Shown: in pieces, positions 60,780 to 64,000 of the stretch
Layout: every line of letters starts with the position of its first letter
How positions within the stretch are numbered: position 1 is the stretch's first letter
NCBI GenBank assembly: GCA_020698575.1
Contig: CM036241.1
Location: 30,217,416-30,281,415 of the forward strand
Reading direction: 5' to 3'
DNA from: Bostrychus sinensis
Taxonomy: Eukaryota; Chordata; Actinopteri; Gobiiformes; Eleotridae
DNA: 64,000 nt
Made by a program: the position numbers and the translations under genes
Notes under the pieces: generated by a model
Database searches by the model: none
The model's input: the letters and a program-made list of their open reading frames with translations, nothing else
Told to the model about the DNA's origin: nothing

Positions 60780-63555
60780 GAGCTGAACACACATCTTTTG
60801 AAATGACTTGAAATCGATTTTCCATGATTCCCAGTAAGAAAAGAAATGTAACACACCGCGTTTAAATCCACGGTCTCCATGAATGACATGAACTAGCCCT
60901 GATAAGGTTTTCTTCTGCTAATCTTTAGAAACAAGTGCCATACTTGAAATCCACATCCAGGACTAGGGTAATCCGAAATTGGATTGAATTAAAAGCAGCT
61001 ATTGAAATCTGCAGCAACCCATTGCTTAGCATTTGAACCTTATCTAGACAATATGGTGTTATGTCTGACCTGGTGAGGGACTTTTCTGCTGGACTAAAAG
61101 TGATGAAGTGATGACTTGTTTTGTGGAATTTACAGTCCTATAGTTTGTTAGTTATCATCTAGAATTGAATTTGCTTTCTTTGCAAAGTAATGAGCTTTCC
61201 ACACTCCACTTTATATTACATTTACTTTTAAATGCAACTAAGATGATTGTTAGGGTGCATTGTTCACCAGTTGAACTCATTCATATACATAATTGTAGTA
61301 ATCATCTCTGTATTATTTCTGGTCAAATTTAGTAAGATTCTTACCTGTTATATATGTATCATAACATAGCATAGGTAATGTATTTTAACTGTAGGTAACT
61401 GTCCTCACAGCCCCATTACAGGTTTACAGGATAGAATCACTGACACTGGCCTTTTGTTGTGTTTGACTCCTCAATGGGCCAGTAAAAACACACTTGTACC
61501 ACAATGGTGGTGTACAAAATACTGAGCCATCTCTTTATATGGCTGAACAGCCTTTTAAAAGTTCCGTATGTAATTGCAAAGCATCAACAGGAAGCAAGTG
61601 CTTGAGATACGAAACATTTTGCAGGAGTATAGAAGTGTTTCTTTTTGAAGTGTTAAAAATGATATATTATTTATAGCACTGATAAGCAATAGCTTAAGCT
61701 TAACCTAACTTGTTAAAACCTGCCTATAATGTCATAAAAAAAAAAATCTGAAATATGGTTTGACTTGAAGGATATGACAAATGGTCATTACTTTCTCAGC
61801 GTGTTGGCTTCTGCGCACGGTGTGACACTTGAGCTGAAAATAGACAGAAGACTGTTGTGTCAAACAAGGTGGGATCGCAGCACAGACTGTGGGAGCTGAG
61901 ATTCAAACATCTGCTCTGGGAAAACGCCATGTGTGTATGAAATATGAATATTCATATCTTCTTGAGTTGGCCTGTCGTGATGTCAAGGCTGCACAAGTGG
62001 CCGGTCAGGACAGCTATTATCATCACATTTGGTATTTAGATTATCAGAGTTTATGGACATTTGTAGCAGTTGTTTTCAAGGAGATCAAGGTTATGCTATA
62101 GCATGGTTTCACTTTGCCATGCATATAAAGTTCCAGAAACATACTTTTTTATGGCGCTTATAGTACAGTCCTAATCTATGCTTGTTTTGAACTTATCTAT
62201 TAACATAATATCATATATTACGTTTACAGTCTAGGCACTGTGCAGATTATTGTGTGCTTTCATTTTTTGCTTCTCTTTATATTATGCATTGGATTTTTGT
62301 ATGCAATGTCATTGTTAACTAAATCTTGAATTATAGAATTATGTTTTTGAGAACGGGCTCGGCCATAGTAGGATCTGTTGCAGGTGAGTCATTGAATCAA
62401 CAGTCTGCTGTTGCTTAGGCCACCAATGAAAAAAATAAAGCTGTATCCAGGCTGCCTGTGAACATGCTTCTCCTTATGGCTTGCAACATGTACAGTCTGA
62501 CATAACCTGTTGTATCCATGATATAGCAGCAAACTAAAACAAGCAGTTTGTTCATAAAAACACATATTTACCTTTTGATTCAATGAAGCATTTAAGTATT
62601 GTTTTACAGGATGTATGTCGCTAAACAATTGTGTATTCATACACTGTATGTGACTTAGTGCTGAAGGTAGTCTAGTTTTATCACGTTCATTTCATATAAT
62701 CCGATATTTATGCAAGACCATAAGGGTGTTGATGCTGTTTCACACGGGATTTTAAACGCTAATAAAATAAGTAAAACTCTATTGATTGGATGAGAAGCCA
62801 GTCAGTCAGGTATCCATAACTGCTCCTGTCTCTGTGTTTGCAGCCGCAGAAGAGTGGCTTTTTCTAGAGAGATTTGAAGAGCTATTTATAGATCTCTGCC
62901 AGAGCACTAAGCGTGGTGCTGTTGCTGCTCCTATCTCTCTCTTTGCTTCTCTTAACCACTCCTGTCTCTGTCTTCGTCTACATCTCTCCTGTCCTTTTCC
63001 TGTATCTCCTCTGCTCCATGTTATCTTGTCATTCACACCCTGTTTATCAATGTACTCAATCCACATCTGTCCTTCATAGCTTGCTTTGATGTAAATTATT
63101 GACTAGAAAGAAAAGCGGGACTGGTTGCATATGGGCAGGTCTGGAGTTTAGCTGTCTCTATGGCTTCAGCTGAGAAGATTTGCTGTATTGATGATAACAT
63201 AACTTTACAGAATATAGTCAGAAACAGCAGCACTGTGCTCACAGTTGAGTCTGAACAGTTTATCTGTGGTATCTTTGGCCACTGATCCTTGCCCAGCTCC
63301 TCCCATTCCTCCTTCTTTACTTCTAAGCTCTTTGCTTCCTTCCCCGTAGTGTATCTTGCGGAAGAGGTTACCTGTCTCCCTTCAACAACAAAAGCAGCAG
63401 CAACTTTCTTGTCTCTTGTTATAATTGAGATGGTCTGATGCTAAGCTTTTTATGAATTGTACGTAGAAGTACTGTCAGTAGCTCTCATTTGGATACCTGC
63501 TATACATCATTTAGATATGAATGAATACTTGGTAAATAAGGTGTGGCTGGAGGCA
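60780..63555. other. No gene recognised; presumed intron of the rightward gene
   Basis: A possible acceptor (tctgtgtttgcag, near 62843) opens a pyrimidine-rich stretch without a convincing donor. No R3H-domain coding is visible. Confidence 0.4.
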
Positions 63556-63559
63556 GGGC

Positions 63560-63870
63560 TAGGATATCATGGGTGTGATCGCCAAACTGTCCGAATCACA
63601 ATGTCTGTGGGAAAACGCATGTGGCGTGTGCACGCCCTTCCCATGTGTGTTACTGTGGGTTTACGCCATACTTTGACTTCTTCCCACCATCCAAAGACAT
63701 GCATGTGTCAGGTGACCTTGTGACTTTTAATTGCCCCTAGTAAGTAAACGTGAGGATGAATGGTTGTCTGTCAGTGTTTGCCAGTTATGGCCCTGCAACT
63801 GTCATGCTATTGTCCAGGATGTACTCCGCTTAAGACCCATAGTTGCTGGGCTAGACACTAGCCACCAATG
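63560..63870 (+). mobile_element. SINE, 5' part diverged
   Basis: ccaccatccaaagacatgca, taattgcccctagtaagtaa, gaatggttgtctgtcagtg and catagttgctgggctaga follow the order of the 47118-47405 copy. Confidence 0.75.
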
Positions 63871-64000
63871 TTTGATAGAATTCTTATTATTTCCTATTTA
63901 CAGTAGTGTTTAGAAGGTCCTTTTTTAATCATAGTTTTTTTTTTTTTATCCTAAAAACACAGTCTATGTTTTAGTAGTAGCTTGGCTTAGCTTGACTACT
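63871..64000. other. Window edge, nothing recognised
   Basis: AT-rich with a T run near 63940. Confidence 0.5.

Noticed and set aside
62786..63079. Coding exon after a possible acceptor near 62843
   Set aside because: No donor and a pyrimidine-rich composition; no similarity to R3H-domain proteins that I can see.

Overview
This window looks like intron-rich, repeat-laden nuclear DNA from a ray-finned (teleost) fish. The evidence is vertebrate-type splice signals, a vertebrate activin/inhibin gene, tRNA-derived SINEs, abundant short DNA transposons (MITEs), long AT microsatellites and a damaged Ty3/gypsy retrotransposon. There are no bacterial features such as operons, ribosome binding sites or dense ORFs. 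Almost all short open frames in the window are chance frames or repeat translations.

One protein-coding gene is secure. It is a two-exon inhibin/activin beta subunit of the INHBC/INHBE class on the minus strand (56809 down to 55456, with a 253-bp intron), predicted at 366 residues with signal peptide, prodomain, basic cleavage site and a nine-cysteine TGF-beta domain. About 3.2 kb upstream, on the opposite strand, is a GC-rich promoter-like block. It ends in a splice donor (60363/60364) and is followed by a small non-coding exon (60731-60777), so a second gene probably starts there and runs rightward. In human, R3HDM2 lies head-to-head with INHBC, so r3hdm2 is the natural guess, but no coding exon of it is visible. 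A second promoter-like first exon on the minus strand ends in a donor at 38649/38648 and belongs to a gene running leftward. The human order INHBC-INHBE-GLI1 makes gli1 a candidate, but I found no GLI coding exon. A third possible start lies on the plus strand at 42.2 kb (CCAAT, a perfect 16-bp palindrome, TATA-like box, donor), with possible downstream exons at 45.96 and 52.9 kb.

Layout: 1-15 kb is mostly non-coding with conserved-looking patches, a SINE, a hAT-type MITE, a three-copy 250-bp tandem repeat, a 270-bp TA microsatellite and a large TAC/GTA trinucleotide domain. 15-31 kb holds a foldback element, repeated copies of two related MITE families, nested MITEs, and a 1.1-kb hAT-like element containing a 21-bp minisatellite. 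32.2-34.6 kb holds an LTR retrotransposon inserted in a SINE with an exact 6-bp target duplication. 38-53 kb has the two candidate promoters, a palindromic repeat cluster enclosing four telomere-type units, a second TAC domain and several SINEs. 54.7-64 kb holds the inhibin gene and the neighbouring promoter.

I do not see a defined novel system. The most checkable observations are the nested LTR/SINE, the telomere-repeat palindrome, the minisatellite-bearing transposon, the unassigned promoters and the divergent inhibin/neighbour arrangement.
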